A stretch of DNA of 60,000 bases from Tubulanus polymorphus (taxonomy: Eukaryota > Nemertea > Palaeonemertea > Tubulaniformes > Tubulanidae), in contig NC_134032.1 of the NCBI RefSeq assembly GCF_964204645.1, positions 2,570,916-2,630,915 of the forward strand, read 5' to 3'. Both the position numbers and the translations under genes were made by a program. The notes under the pieces are model-generated. The model did not search any database and was not told where the DNA came from. It saw nothing but the letters and a program-made list of their open reading frames with translations. Positions 21,721 through 33,039 of the stretch are shown piece by piece (within the stretch, counting starts at the first letter, position 1; each line of letters starts with the position of its first letter).

Positions 21721-24700
21721 GGAGAAAGCAAATGCCACAGATAATAATGATTACAAAGATAGATAGTCTAGTATAGCAGTCTAGTCAAGTTTAGTTAAGA
21801 CTAAACACATACCAAGTTTTTCCTCAACGGGAGATGAATAATTACGCGTATTTCAGTAATATTTGTTTTTTTAAATTGGAATGATAGTGAATTTATGCTG
21901 GTGGATGAACGGATAACATTCGGAGTATTTCGCCAAATACTAGGCATCTGAGCTAAGAAGGATTTACTGTATAATTTGGATTTATGGAAAACAGCTCTCG
22001 CATAGTTAAACTGTCTGGTATTGTGGGAGTGGAAGTTAAAATTATGATGAAATAAATTTAGCAGTGGAGTTGGGAGGGAGTTATGAGTGTATTGAAATCC
22101 TAATTTGATAATTTCCAGTTGAATCAGATCATGGAATTTAAGTATTTTATATTTTTTGAAAATAGGACCTGTTGGGGCGTTATAAGCTGAGTTTTCGATG
22201 AGTCTTAGTGCTTTTTTCTGAATAGTAAAGAGACTTTTGGATTGACTAGATGATAACAATGGCTCCCACGCAATAAGTGCATACGTTAGGTGACTTTGGA
22301 TATAGCTTATATATAACAGTTTTTTAGTCCAGCAGGGAATGAGATTTTTTAAGCTTCTTAAAAGATATAAATTTTTGTTTAATTTGTTAATTAATTGTTT
22401 TACATGAGGTTCCCAATTTAGACGATCATCAATTAGCAAACCAAGAAATTTAGTAGAGTTTACTATTTCAAGAGAGTGTTTTCCAAATACTATTTTGTAT
22501 AATGATTTGTCAATGGTTTTATCTTTTGAAAAAAGTAAGCACTTTGTCTTATCTATGTTAAGAGTGAGTTTATTTGTGTTAAACCAGTCAATGATAATAT
22601 TGAGATCAATTTTAGCATTATGCAATAGTAAATTCATATGTTTGTTGGAAATGTTAGTATCATCTGCAAAGGAAACAGCTTTAGTGTAGCAGAGGTTGTG
22701 ATCATTGACATAAATAAGAAAAAGTAAGGGCCCAAGGACCGATCCCTGTGGGACACCAAATGAAACGGTATTATAGGAAGAGTAGGCATTATTGAATTTA
22801 ACAAATATTTTACGATTGGATAAATATGATTTGAACCAATTATAGGCATGACCTCGAATACCATAGTGGGATAATTTAAATAATAATTTGTTGATATCGA
22901 GGGAGTCAAAAGCCTCAGATAAGTCCAGAAAGAGGCCAAGGGAGTGATCCCCCTTTTTTGTAGTATAGAGCCTGTAAATTCTGTGATTGCGTGAGTAATA
23001 GAGTGTTTTGGTCTAAATCCATATTGGCTGTTATTCAGTATGTTATGTATGCATAGAAATTTATAAAGTCTATTGTAAACTAATTTTTCTAGTATTTTCG
23101 ACATGACCGGAAGTAAAGATATTGGTCGGTAGTTATTAAGGAGCTGTTTGTTTCCATTTTTATATAGAGGAATTACCTGAGAAATTTTCATACTATCTGG
23201 AAATATACCATCCTGAAGGGATTTATTGCAGAGAATTGTCAGAGGATCGATAATATTGGATATAATTAGTTTAAGCATTCTATTATTCAGTAAGTCATTA
23301 CCACCAGTGGTCTTTTTGGGGCTAGGTTGTTGATAATCCTCAAGATTTCCTCCTTGTTGGTTGGATTTAAAAAGATTGAGTGGGCATTCCTTACCCCCAT
23401 GTAAGTTGTAAAATTGTTTTTAGAACTTGGACATTTGTTTGCATAAGAGCTACCAATCGAAGAAAAGAAGTTACAAAATTGTTGGCTTATTGATTTAGGT
23501 TCCTCAACAAGTTTATTATCGATGATGAATTTATTAGGGATCCCCGATTTGTCATTTAATTTACCTGTGGATTGCTTCAAAAATTGCCATAATTTGCGAC
23601 TATTATTGGAAAATAATACAATTTTGTTTGCATAGTACGATTTCTTTTGACGCCTTTTAATGTAATTTACATTATTTCTGTAAAGAATATAGTTTTTATA
23701 ACGTTGGTCAGATTTGTCCAGATTCAATACTTTTTTATAAAGTTGATCGCATTTCTTAGAGCATTTTAAAACTGATTTAGACATCCATGGTTCGTAAATA
23801 TGAACTTTCTTCTTAACTTCTATTAGTGGGGATACGTTATTTATGATTAAATTTATATGCGACATAATGAAATCGTAACAACCATTACAATCGAGCAGGT
23901 TGACAGGAGTCCAGTCTAGTTGTGAAAGCATACGATTTATCCTATCGATATTCTGGGTATCAAAATTCCGAGTATAATGTTTACTGGTTGTTGAAGGTTT
24001 TCGTTTATAACGCACGGTCACGAGGCATGGTAAATGATCAGACAGGTGTTAAATCAGGATAGCACTTTGATGATCAGAACTCAGCGCCGAAGAGAGATAT
24101 ATATTGTCAATTAACGTGGCTGTCGCGTGTGTTATTCTAGTTGGCCGTAAAATAGTTGGAAAAAGATTATTTGATAAATTGATATCCAAAAATTTGGAAG
24201 TGTTTTTATGATGATTAATGTTCATATAATCTAGATTTTGGTCCATTCCTAATATCATTTCGCACTTTTCATTCTCAATTTTGCGTATTAAATTTTCGTA
24301 TTCGGAAAGAAATTCAATTTCACTAGTTCCTGGGACACTGTAGAGTTCGCCAATGATTGTCCTTTTACTAGATTGAAAAGCCATATCAATTTCAATAAAA
24401 CAAGATTCAAATTTACCTTCAATGAACACTTCTAGATCCGGTCTCTTATTATAGGTTAAGTTATTACTTATATAAATTGCTACTCCTCCACGCTGTTTCA
24501 AAACTCTGTGATTTTCTATTAATTGATAACCAGGAATTTTGCATAACATTGAATTGTAGTCAGTCAAAAAAGTTTCACATAGCATAATGATGTCAATGGT
24601 AAAATTTTGGGATTTAAGTTTCAATCAATATTTTGAGTTGGTCAAATTTGTTGTTAAGACTATGTATGTTAAGTTGAATTATATTAAGGTTATTCGTATT

Positions 24701-24870
24701 CATACTGAAACGGTTTTTTAACTCGTGCAATTCGAGGTACGGGCATTGATTACCGAACATTTCCAATTCACTATCATTATCTAATAAGTTGTTGAGATGA
24801 AAATTTTCATTTTCCTTTAATCTGTCTAAATACGTGAAAAAGTTTGTGTTACCGAGACACATGTTTAATT
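21600..24870 (-). mobile_element. Non-LTR retrotransposon (CR1/Jockey-like), near full-length ORF2
   Basis: Leftward element of about 3.2 kb: endonuclease-RT open frame, a ~100-bp 3' UTR (21720-21800) and an ATT microsatellite tail. Its last ORF codons and 3' UTR are repeated almost base for base at 58288-58440 in the opposite orientation, so the family has moved more than once in this genome. The 5' boundary is uncertain; only one ORF is seen. Confidence 0.85.
21801..24862 (-). pseudogene. LINE endonuclease-reverse transcriptase, degenerate
   Basis: The N-terminus holds the apurinic endonuclease domain: NIIQLNIHSLNNK, the catalytic glutamate in MLCETFLTD, and a terminal LSDHLPC histidine motif. 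The reverse transcriptase follows, with YRPISLLPVMSK, the box A aspartate in LDLSEAFDSL, the VPQGSVLGPLLFLIYVND motif and the FADD catalytic pair; a C-terminal domain ends LPLRKNLVCV. About four lesions interrupt it. These are a frameshift near 24615, a stop at 24049-24051 just before the SDH motif, a frameshift near 23310 in a run of A, and frame changes within the RT domain between about 22630 and 22960. All catalytic motifs are still legible, so decay is moderate. The copy is inactive as read. Confidence 0.88.
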
Positions 24871-25807
24871 AATTTATACCACGGTCAAAAAAGGATTATG
24901 AATCAGGGAAAAGAATAAAGAATAATTATAAAATAAATAAATAAATATAAATATAAATACAATTCCAGAACTTGGATGTATGAGTATAGGTCAGAAATGC
25001 ATGACTGCTTTATGGGCATGGTTTACAAGGTACACAATATATTGATCTACGACTGAATGGCCTACTCAGTGGTTTATATAGATACACGCTTTTCGGAACA
25101 GTTCATCGTAAAGATCATAAAGACACTACAGTTTACTCGCTCGTTGATTGTATTGTTTTCTCGAAGTCCGCATTACCGCATAAATGAATTTTGATGTCAT
25201 CGATGATGGCCCATACCTTCCCATCGAGTAAAAACGGTTTATTAAACACGAACGTTTTCGAGATCGTATCCCCTCATCAGATGAATACAAGTGAATCAAA
25301 TAGATAGAACTTTATAGATTTAAGTATTGAACGCGAGAAATTCACCACATCATATTTTAATCATGACAGGGTAACGACTTGTTTTATGAACTCATTGGCC
25401 AGTCAAATTCAGCGTCGTTTAAAGCGTCAAAGTAAGTAGAAGGGGTACCGAGTTCCAATTCCCGGCTGCATACGAAGACTCCGCTCTAGTCACCGTAATT
25501 TATTTAAAGTTAACCAAATACCGACTAAGAAATCAGGGAATTAAGGATTTTCACGCGAATGATCAGATAATGTGTATGGAATTTCACCGATGCAGCCAGT
25601 TTACAGAGTACGGCTGAGTCTACTATAATTAGACTGTTGTAGTCACTAACTCCGGAATCACGTGTAACGACATTACCGATCGTCAATCAAATGTTAGAAT
25701 CATTGACTCTAAGAGTTCGCAGGTCATAAGAGTTTCACTGTCTCACTTTTTTATAGAAAATATTCTGGTCATTTTCTTTGTCCCACGGATTTTGATGGAA
25801 AAGGAAT
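24871..25807. other. Gene-free stretch
   Basis: AT-rich at the left (24900-24965, TAAATA runs near the LINE 5' side). A motif at about 25450-25465 (GAGTTCCAATTCCCGG) is weakly B-box-like. No gene is seen. Confidence 0.45.
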
Positions 25808-26352
25808 TCAAACGGCTTTCAATAAAAGAAACATCGTTTTTCTGAATTGCTTGTTTCCAATTATATAAAGTATGAAATTGACACACGAATTAAAAAGTGA
25901 TGTAACCCCGTAAATGTGATGCATAATATCCTTGTGATATACGCGGCCTCCGAACTTACCGAGAAAACCTGGCAATTCTAGAACGGTAAAAACAATACTC
26001 ATTGTAAGCACCATTTTAGTTGCTTTAGTTTGATTTTGAGAGGTTGAGATCATGGTCGCCGAGAGAGTTTTTTGGCGTTGTTTACTTTTGACATATAAGA
26101 CAACAATGAGAGCAATGTTTGCAGCGAAAACTAGAATATTTGAAATAATAATTCGTATAATTGGTTCTATGTATCTGTTCATTAGAACAAAAAATGGTTT
26201 ATTTCGTCTTATGGCTATGTAATGAAGGAAGCGGAATCCTTCATATCTTCCGGACAATACTACAATGAGTGTCATGGGATAGTAAGTACATAAAGATATT
26301 GATAATATACCCGTGATATTATAATGACGATCCCGTTGGTTTGCAGCAGATC
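25808..26352 (-). pseudogene. Class A GPCR family D, C-terminal half (ICL2 to TM7)
   Basis: Reads leftward. The open frame starts after an AG at about 26353 (TAGTAACAG, a possible acceptor) and continues as QRDRHYNITGIL (ICL2 into TM4), TM5 (ISNILVFAANIALIVVLY), an ICL3 with KTLSATM and NQTKATKMV, TM6 (MSIVFTVLELPGF), and TM7 ending FNSCVNFILYIIGNKQFRK, with N-F-x-x-Y in place of NPxxY. TM1-TM3 are not found in the ~1 kb upstream on this strand. It is either the second exon of a split receptor with a distant first exon, or a truncated pseudogene. The frame itself is uninterrupted, so the exon reading is not excluded. It is distinct from families A, B and C. Confidence 0.65.
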
Positions 26353-26353
26353 T

Positions 26354-28028
26354 CTGTTACTATCATCTAAACTGAAACATTCCCATTAGTTCCAATTTTA
26401 TACAAATTTGTATGCAGGCAAACTAATTTGAACAGGAGGTGTGATACCAGACCTTCAATAGGAAATTGAAAAGCTGAAGCGGTGAAACTTCTGGAATTCG
26501 GATATTAGTATTTTTGCTTAGAATACTCACAACAATAGAGAAAAGAAAGGTGTTTAAAGTTTAATTCCAGTCACTACAATGTTTTGGAAACGTGTTGATC
26601 GTACCCCAGTGAAGCTTGCTACTGGTTTGTTCCGTTTTCTATTCAGAATATTAGTTTCGAACCGGGAACCAGGAACCAGGAACAAAAGATGGTTCGGCTA
26701 CCGACTCAAGTGTGACGCTAGCTACTTATTTGCCAACTTATTTGACTTTGTATGTTTTTATTACCCCTCCCGCTAAAGCTACCCTAATCGACACTGTACT
26801 TCCGACATAAACGCATCTTAACCGAAATTGCAGTTGTGGTTAATCCAATATGACGACGTTCATGTGGTCCAAGATGGCGGCAGTCTCGTGACCCCTGTGA
26901 TTCAATTTGAGATGGATGCTCCCATCAGCTTCTATAGTCAAAGGGCTAATCGGACATCGTATCTCTACGTACGTATGCGCTAGTAGAAGCCCATGTGAAA
27001 TCGATCTGATTGATACGTTAGCCTAAAATGTCTGAAAGAGTCTCGTTTACAGTGAGTGCCAGGGTTCGATTCTATTGCGGAACGTGTCGTTGTTACTATC
27101 GCCTGGACGCATAAAGGTGAACTCAATATCCTCCACAATCCTCGAAGTTGTCAATATGAACACTACAAAGGCTTGATCCTTAGTGTAGTTGAGCCCAGTA
27201 AGGTAAAAATTCTCATTGGCGCTAATGTTCCAAAAGCGCATCTTCAATTAGATGGTTAGTTCTGGTTCTGTTATAGTAAGCAGCCAAAAGGTAAACGTAC
27301 CCCGCCTGGTTAGTGTGTATTGATTGGCCTTTCGAGCAATGAAAATGACTTTCGATCTAACTGTACATTTTTTCTGAGTCGTCATCCCGAAATCCACCAC
27401 AGGCTGCTCGTCACTGCGATTATCAATTCAAGTATAGATAAACATATTTATTGCCGCATGACTTCACACTCAGCCGCGGTCTTCAAAGAATGATTTTAAC
27501 AATTACCCATCTTCTTCATCTGAACACTTCATCATCCACGGGATATTTACTGCTCTAAATATTATAAGCACTGTCGAGCTGTAGCTGTAAAGATCGATGA
27601 ATCAACGTGTGTCTTTACATCGTCGTTCCGCGGATCCGCTGCGAATTCTCCTCGCCATGAAAATCAAATCAAGTACAAATAAATGTATTACTCCCAGTGA
27701 TTTGGCTACGGGCTTCAGGCAGTTAGTTTAACAATATTCTATTTTCCTTTACAAAATGGTACGGATATTTAGTACGATATATCATTTAAGTACTATTAAA
27801 GTACCGGCGAGTCGTAGGCCTAAACTAAACACGCCGGAAAGATTCAGCAGAGAAAAGCTGTAGTGTTGACGAGGTACCAAAATAAATGAATTATTACTAC
27901 CAGTGATTCGGCCACGGGCTTCAACCATGTATCGTTTTCAGTATACACCGATCTTTACCAAATCGACAGGATATTTGATAAATAACTGTATATAACACAT
28001 GCTTATCCGTAAGCTGAAATCACGCTTG
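26354..28028. other. Gene-free region; YY1-type motif and short direct repeats
   Basis: CCAAGATGGCGGC at 26869-26881 is a perfect YY1-type element. A ~30-bp motif containing CAGTGATT(T/C)GGC(T/C)ACGGGCTTCA occurs at about 27696 and 27902. Otherwise nothing is recognised. Confidence 0.35.
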
Positions 28029-28300
28029 TTATTCGGATTCAGTATTTCCGATACCGCTGGTGATCTGAGACCGTTTGGCCGCTTGAAGTGTTTATTGAGT
28101 TGTGCTACTTTGAGGCCTACGTGCTTTACTGTTTCAAACAAACGCAATATAATTGTTGTGTTTATTTACGGACACATGGATTGAAATTCAAACAAAATTT
28201 GCAATAGAAAATCCGACAACATTGCTATGACACGTAGCGCAAATGATTTGTTTCTTCGTCCGAAAATGAAATTGATATTACAAATGGAATACACCATGAA
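28029..28300 (+). repeat. Segmental duplication, left block (copy 1)
   Basis: Matches 41876-42120 in direct orientation with few differences. In copy 2 this block runs straight into the block that matches 31418 onward. In copy 1 about 3.1 kb (28300-31417) separates them, so copy 1 gained an insertion or copy 2 lost DNA. Confidence 0.85.
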
Positions 28301-28569
28301 ATCTAACCCTGTTAAATAGAGGTGTAGTAATACGATGTTTACGAGGGTTAAACCGCAATCGGTCTAAGCCTCATTTGTCTGGAAGCTAGACCTACGTGCA
28401 TATACTTAGGCCTGCATCAGCTAATATGAAGATTTTTTTGATAAGCTGTTAGCATTCGTCTGAGCAGGCAGCTTTATAAACATGGGTTTCATTTGAGTTT
28501 TTCATCATTAATGAAACTTGTATTTTATTAATTCCTGATGAGTTACTACGGAGCCCCGGATGATAAGAT

Positions 28570-28815
28570 CTTATTTTCGTCTGAAAATCTTTTCGTTCAA
28601 AATAATTTTTTTGTCAGAACAAAATGTTTTTGTTCGAACCGAAAATGTTTTTTTCGATCGAACAAAATTGATTTCGTTCGAACAAAACTTTAAATAAAAA
28701 TTCGAAAATGATCGATCGAACAGAATTCTTTTTATTCAAACTATTATTCGAACAAAATTGTTTTCGTTCACCAATTTTTTTTTGTCGGGACAAACAATTT
28801 TTCGTCCAAACAATA
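28570..28815. repeat. Degenerate TTCGTTCGAACAAAA array
   Basis: Roughly eight diverged occurrences of a near-palindromic TTTTGTTCGAACAAAA motif, spaced 25-40 bp. A second array in the same orientation lies at 30560-30790. Together they bracket ~1.75 kb that contains the Harbinger-like MITE. Confidence 0.6.
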
Positions 28816-29071
28816 ACAAAGCTTTTTATTGGTTTACCTTTGTCAGCGATATGATGTTGGCATTGAGCCAATTCATGTAAAATCGCGGTACGTTTTTTTA
28901 TGTGAGCATTTGTTTCATTGGTTCTCGGCTTAAAAGACGTATAATCGATGCGATTGAAGACATGGCGAACCTCCGTCGATGACATGGTCAACTGAGTTAA
29001 AATTCTACGAAAAACTGTTTTTGGTGGGAAAATTCTTAGCTCTCGCGTATAAAATTGCAATCACCTCGATT

Positions 29072-29085
29072 GGGGGGGGGGGGGG
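29072..29085 (+). repeat. (G)14 homopolymer
   Basis: Run of 14 G residues, a potential quadruplex-forming or slippage site. Confidence 0.9.
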
Positions 29086-29364
29086 CGTTGTCTCTACGAA
29101 CAAATGGGATTGTTTTTTGGATATACGGGGAATTCCGGCGCTACTAAAATTATGGGAAAGCCATAGAATGGTGTACGTTTCATTGGACTAGGTGCCGTAT
29201 ACGTGCCGATTTCAAATGCTCATTGCTGGTGAGGATGTAATTATTTCACTCATCTGCCATAGGTATTGTTTCATTTTAATACCCGGTGATTGTTTTGATT
29301 GACATGGAGGTGTAAGCGAATATTCACTTACACGAGGCCTCCACATGCACGCGGAGTGCTACAC

Positions 29365-29388
29365 CACACACACACACACACACACACA
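29365..29388 (+). repeat. (CA)12 microsatellite
   Basis: Uninterrupted CA dinucleotide run. Confidence 0.9.
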
Positions 29389-29713
29389 AGCTCGTACAGT
29401 ACACTACGGTGATGCTGTAACGCGTGAACGTTTGATATGAAAATAGGCTGAATAATCATAGCAGAAGATGAGCGCTGTGTTTTCTGTTCGATAGAATTTG
29501 TAATAAATTGTAATTTCTTGTGACCTGAAAATACTAAGCAGCAAACTAAAAGGTCTGTCGAGGTCTGAATATTGTAGTGGTAAATTCCAGGACTTAAAAC
29601 GATCTAATAGCCGATTTCTTCTGTACCACCGATATTTTAGCTTCCGTGGCCAACATTGGAAGAGGTTTCCAAGACCCAATATTCAGCCACCCTCTGATAT
29701 GTGATGAATTTTA

Positions 29714-30280
29714 GGCCATCCCAAAATAATGGTCTGTTTGCCGTAACCCGACCAACCTGACTTCAGAGGTACCGAGTGAAAACTTTTTTCTAGGATTCAT
29801 TGAAATAAATTTTATTTTTGATAAAAACAGCCGACCGACTATGAGCTACGTATGTTTGAATTCTAGTGTGCATGGTGTGAAAACATGCCTTGACATGTGG
29901 CCTAGTTTAAGTTTCCAGGAAACTGGCAGTGTTCCAATAAGCTGCCATTCATTCTAATAGTGACTAAAGTGACTGAATAGCTGGTAACGTGAAAGCGCGC
30001 ACATATTCAATGTACCGTTTCATTTTTAAGACAGAGATGACGCTCTGGACGAAGTTATAATTTTAGAATAATTCTTGAAATCTACGCTATTAGACAAATT
30101 TCCTGTGCGCAACGTAGATGATTTTTTGCGATATTGTTTCCATGTAAAAAAGCCCAAAGGTGAAAAATTTGTTTTTTTTTGCCCAAAAATTTTGCAAAAA
30201 AAAAATTCTACCTACCTACCGACTCATCCTGAAAAGTTGAGTCGGTGTTGCAGCAAACAGACAATTATTTTGGGATGGCC
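29714..30280. mobile_element. PIF/Harbinger-type MITE, 567 bp, TSD TTA
   Basis: Terminal inverted repeats of ~28 bp start GGCCATCCCAAAATAAT at both ends, with one mismatch in the first 25. Each end is flanked by TTA (29711-29713 and 30281-30283). The 3-bp TTA duplication and GG...CC termini are the hallmarks of the PIF/Harbinger superfamily. No transposase frame is present, so it is non-autonomous. Confidence 0.75.
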
Positions 30281-30559
30281 TTATTTGAATATTTTTTCAT
30301 ATTATATTAAACATATTTTTTTGAAAATATAAAATAGTTTCCCTGCCGTGCCTACCTGTACCCTACAAACTTTAAGACGTGGACCGCAAACAAATGTATA
30401 TCTTTGGTCTTATTTGACTACAAAATAATTCTTTAGGAAAGATAAAATACAATATAAACTGTGGATCTTTGAAGTCACGAATTAAAAAGATTTTTCAAGC
30501 AATGCCCTTACTCCAAACAACCTCTAGCTTTCAAGGTAAACCACACTTTGCCCATGGGC

Positions 30560-30790
30560 AATTTATTCGAACAACTTTTCATTTGTATAAAAAGTATATT
30601 GTTCGATTGAGCAAAATTGTTTTCATTCGAACAAACTTTTCTTGTCGGAACATTAAGTTTTTCGTTCAAACAAGTATATTGATCCATCGAAAATTTTTCA
30701 TTCCAAAGAAAAAGATTTTCATTGGAACTAAATAGTCTTTTCATTACGGAGTAAACTTTTTTCGAACAAAGTAATCTTCACACCCGAACA
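30560..30790. repeat. Degenerate TTCGTTCGAACAAAA array, second copy
   Basis: Same motif family and orientation as 28570-28815, including the shared order GCAAAATTGTTTTC then TTGTCGG then TTTTTCGTTC. Confidence 0.55.
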
Positions 30791-30897
30791 CAATAGGTAT
30801 AATACGAACCTGGATTTTCTTTGTATCCGATATCCATATTATGCCTTTTCAGGATGATGCTTATCATACGTGTTTCTGACCATGTACGGGACACAAC

Positions 30898-31100
30898 TTG
30901 ATTAGGTCGTTTTGGAAATTTACTCGGTCCTGTACCTTTGCGATTACTCTGCCTCTCAGGACAGTGAAGAGAAGACGACTGAGGATACTACCTTGCGTGA
31001 CTCCACTAGTTAGATCAACTTATTTCCAAGATGAGACAGTTCCGTTAATTTCGGCCACCTGTTTTCGATCGGAGAAAACTTCTTGATCTTGTCTGGATAC
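30898..31100 (-). pseudogene. LINE reverse transcriptase fragment
   Basis: The - strand translation gives DRKQVAEINGTVSSWK, then an in-frame stop, then VDLTSGVTQGSILSRLLF. This matches the RT block DRKQ...V.SGVPQGSVLGPLLF of CR1/Rex-type non-LTR elements, with the QGS motif preserved. Flanking RT sequence is eroded. It is not from the LINE at 21.8-24.9 kb, whose motif differs. Confidence 0.6.
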
Positions 31101-31417
31101 TGTGTCGACCACGATCGCATGTATGCCGAAGCAGCTACACCATGCTTAAGAAAATGAAGGGAATTTAATAGAATCCTGTTCAACGGTCAACACGGTTTTA
31201 TACAACGAAGCTCAATTGAACAGTCAATTGGGCTTACTTGAAACCATGGATAACTGGAAAGGAAACAATAAATGTAAAATCCCACAATTGTTGAGAGTAA
31301 AAAGAGTAAAAAGTTAATATAAAATACTAGAAATATTTTTGGTGGTTCTGTCTAAAATGTTATATACATCAAATAAATACACATATAATATAAATAAATA
31401 TACATTGATATAAAATA

Positions 31418-32905
31418 TAACACGAATCACTGCGCATAGTTAGGTTTTGGGTCCTAGCGTACTGACAAATTTTAGAAGGAGTTTATTATGAGGACTGAAA
31501 CCTTTGTATGAGATCGACAGAGCGATCAGAATGAGTAATATTAGAAGTACCGTTGTATCTCCATAATTATCTACGGTGAGTTTGATGTCGAGCATTTCAA
31601 CTGTAATTTCATATCGATTGTTGAGAAATGATAACAGTTGAGAGACGGGAGCATCGTGTGCGTTTCTGCGCAGTTCACCGAGTAGCATTCGGATTCTAAA
31701 CGGCTGGTATCATCAATGAATAATGTTACTATCATCGCCGTTACTACAACCCAGCGACTGTCATACGCTTCCAGGACACCAGCTGTTATTACAGCCTTTA
31801 GAAGTTTCACTAGACGCGCTTATCTTCTCAACTTCTACACATTTACTTTGTTAGTGTTTCCACTCGGAAGTGTGTTCAACTTTCTGACAATAATTCTACT
31901 GATTAAATGTCGCAGATACCAGACTGTTCGTTACACGTTCCCCTATCTCATAACTCTCGCGTTTTCAGAACAAATCGTTTTATTTATCAAGCTGAGCAAC
32001 TTTCCATATTATTTGAAATACATCCTGGTAAAATTCCAATTTTACCCGAAAATATGTGGAGATAACTATATGACATTGTCAAAACATGGCAAACTGTGTT
32101 CATCATCATTGTACCATTTCTATTATTATTTTCAGTACATTCCTAACAAATTAATTCCAAAATGTTTGTTGGTTAACATATCCTACAACCAAGCAATAGC
32201 AGTATCACACTACATAGTCTTAGCAATTGCTGTTGAAAGATTTGTTTCTATACGTTTACCATTCTTTCATATGAGATATTTCACCTACAAGCGGCGTGTA
32301 GTCATAGAATGTGGTGTCATAGTGTTTTCCTGCATCATAAACCTCGATTCTTCGAGTAAAAGTATCTACATTTATCGCAATGCGGTTCGTAGATATAACG
32401 AAACCTTTACTCAATTCAGTTGCAAGCAGTCTTATAGGATGAATCAATTTCTTTATGTTATTATAACAATGGCAAGAGTATTCTTTCAGGAGATATTTCC
32501 GGCCATTGCGATCATCATAGCATCAATTCTAACTGGTTTATCACGTTCTCAGAAATCTAGCATGTTGAATAGAACGGGAGCAGAACGCTTTCGGTCATCG
32601 ACTAGTAAAACACTTCTAGTTGTCATTTTAGTCTATATAATTTGTGTTCTACCAACACTGTCACTAAATTAATGCATAACTTCAACGAATTTCTCATGTA
32701 TGTGATCTGGATAAACCATCGTATTAATCTTTACGGATCCCCTACTAGAACGTTTTACCTAATACTTTTGTGGCGAGAATTAGAAGGAATATTTTACGGA
32801 TTTCGAAACGTCTTGTTCTGCGTAAACTTTTTCATATATTTCGGTACGTTACAAGTTTTTAGAAGAAAATTTATAAAACTGTTCTACTACAATACCGATA
32901 GGTAG
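31418..32905 (+). repeat. Segmental duplication, receptor block (copy 1)
   Basis: Matches 42115-43110 in direct orientation, covering the 5' flank and the family C receptor. Homology resumes downstream in the BEL/Pao remnant (32915-33260 with 43270-43580). Confidence 0.85.
31716..32905 (+). pseudogene. Class A GPCR family C (C1), one frameshift
   Basis: A single-exon seven-helix receptor of ~390 codons if read through. TM1 contains PLGSVFNFLTIILL, TM2 FPYLITLAFSEQ, and TM3 ends LAIAVERFVSIRLPF (an E-R-F variant of DRY). ECL2 has an N-glycosylation site and a cysteine (YNETF, FSCKQS), TM5 is PAIAIIIASIL, TM6 LLVVILVYIICVLP, and TM7 ends NVLFCVNFFIYFG. A single-base deletion near 32652 (CTACCAAC, against CTACCCAAC in the sister copy) ends the first frame at 32672, and the rest of TM6-TM7 continues in another frame to 32905. 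The N-terminal region is ~45 residues. Codon use is AT-rich, unlike the A and B receptors at 5-14 kb. The single lesion means an allele or corrected read could be functional. Confidence 0.85.
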
Positions 32906-33039
32906 TCCGTTGTCAAAATTAGTTCATTTACAATGAATTTTGAACTGGATTTTTTTTACTCCCCAATCCATATATTATCACAGCATCATCAAATACAATA
33001 CTTTCGATCTTTTACTCGGATATTGGTATAATAGTTTTC

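Noticed and set aside
27047-27247. 66-codon - strand frame as the missing N-terminal exon of the family D receptor
   Set aside because: No TM1-like hydrophobic helix or NxxV motif, and no matching donor in phase.
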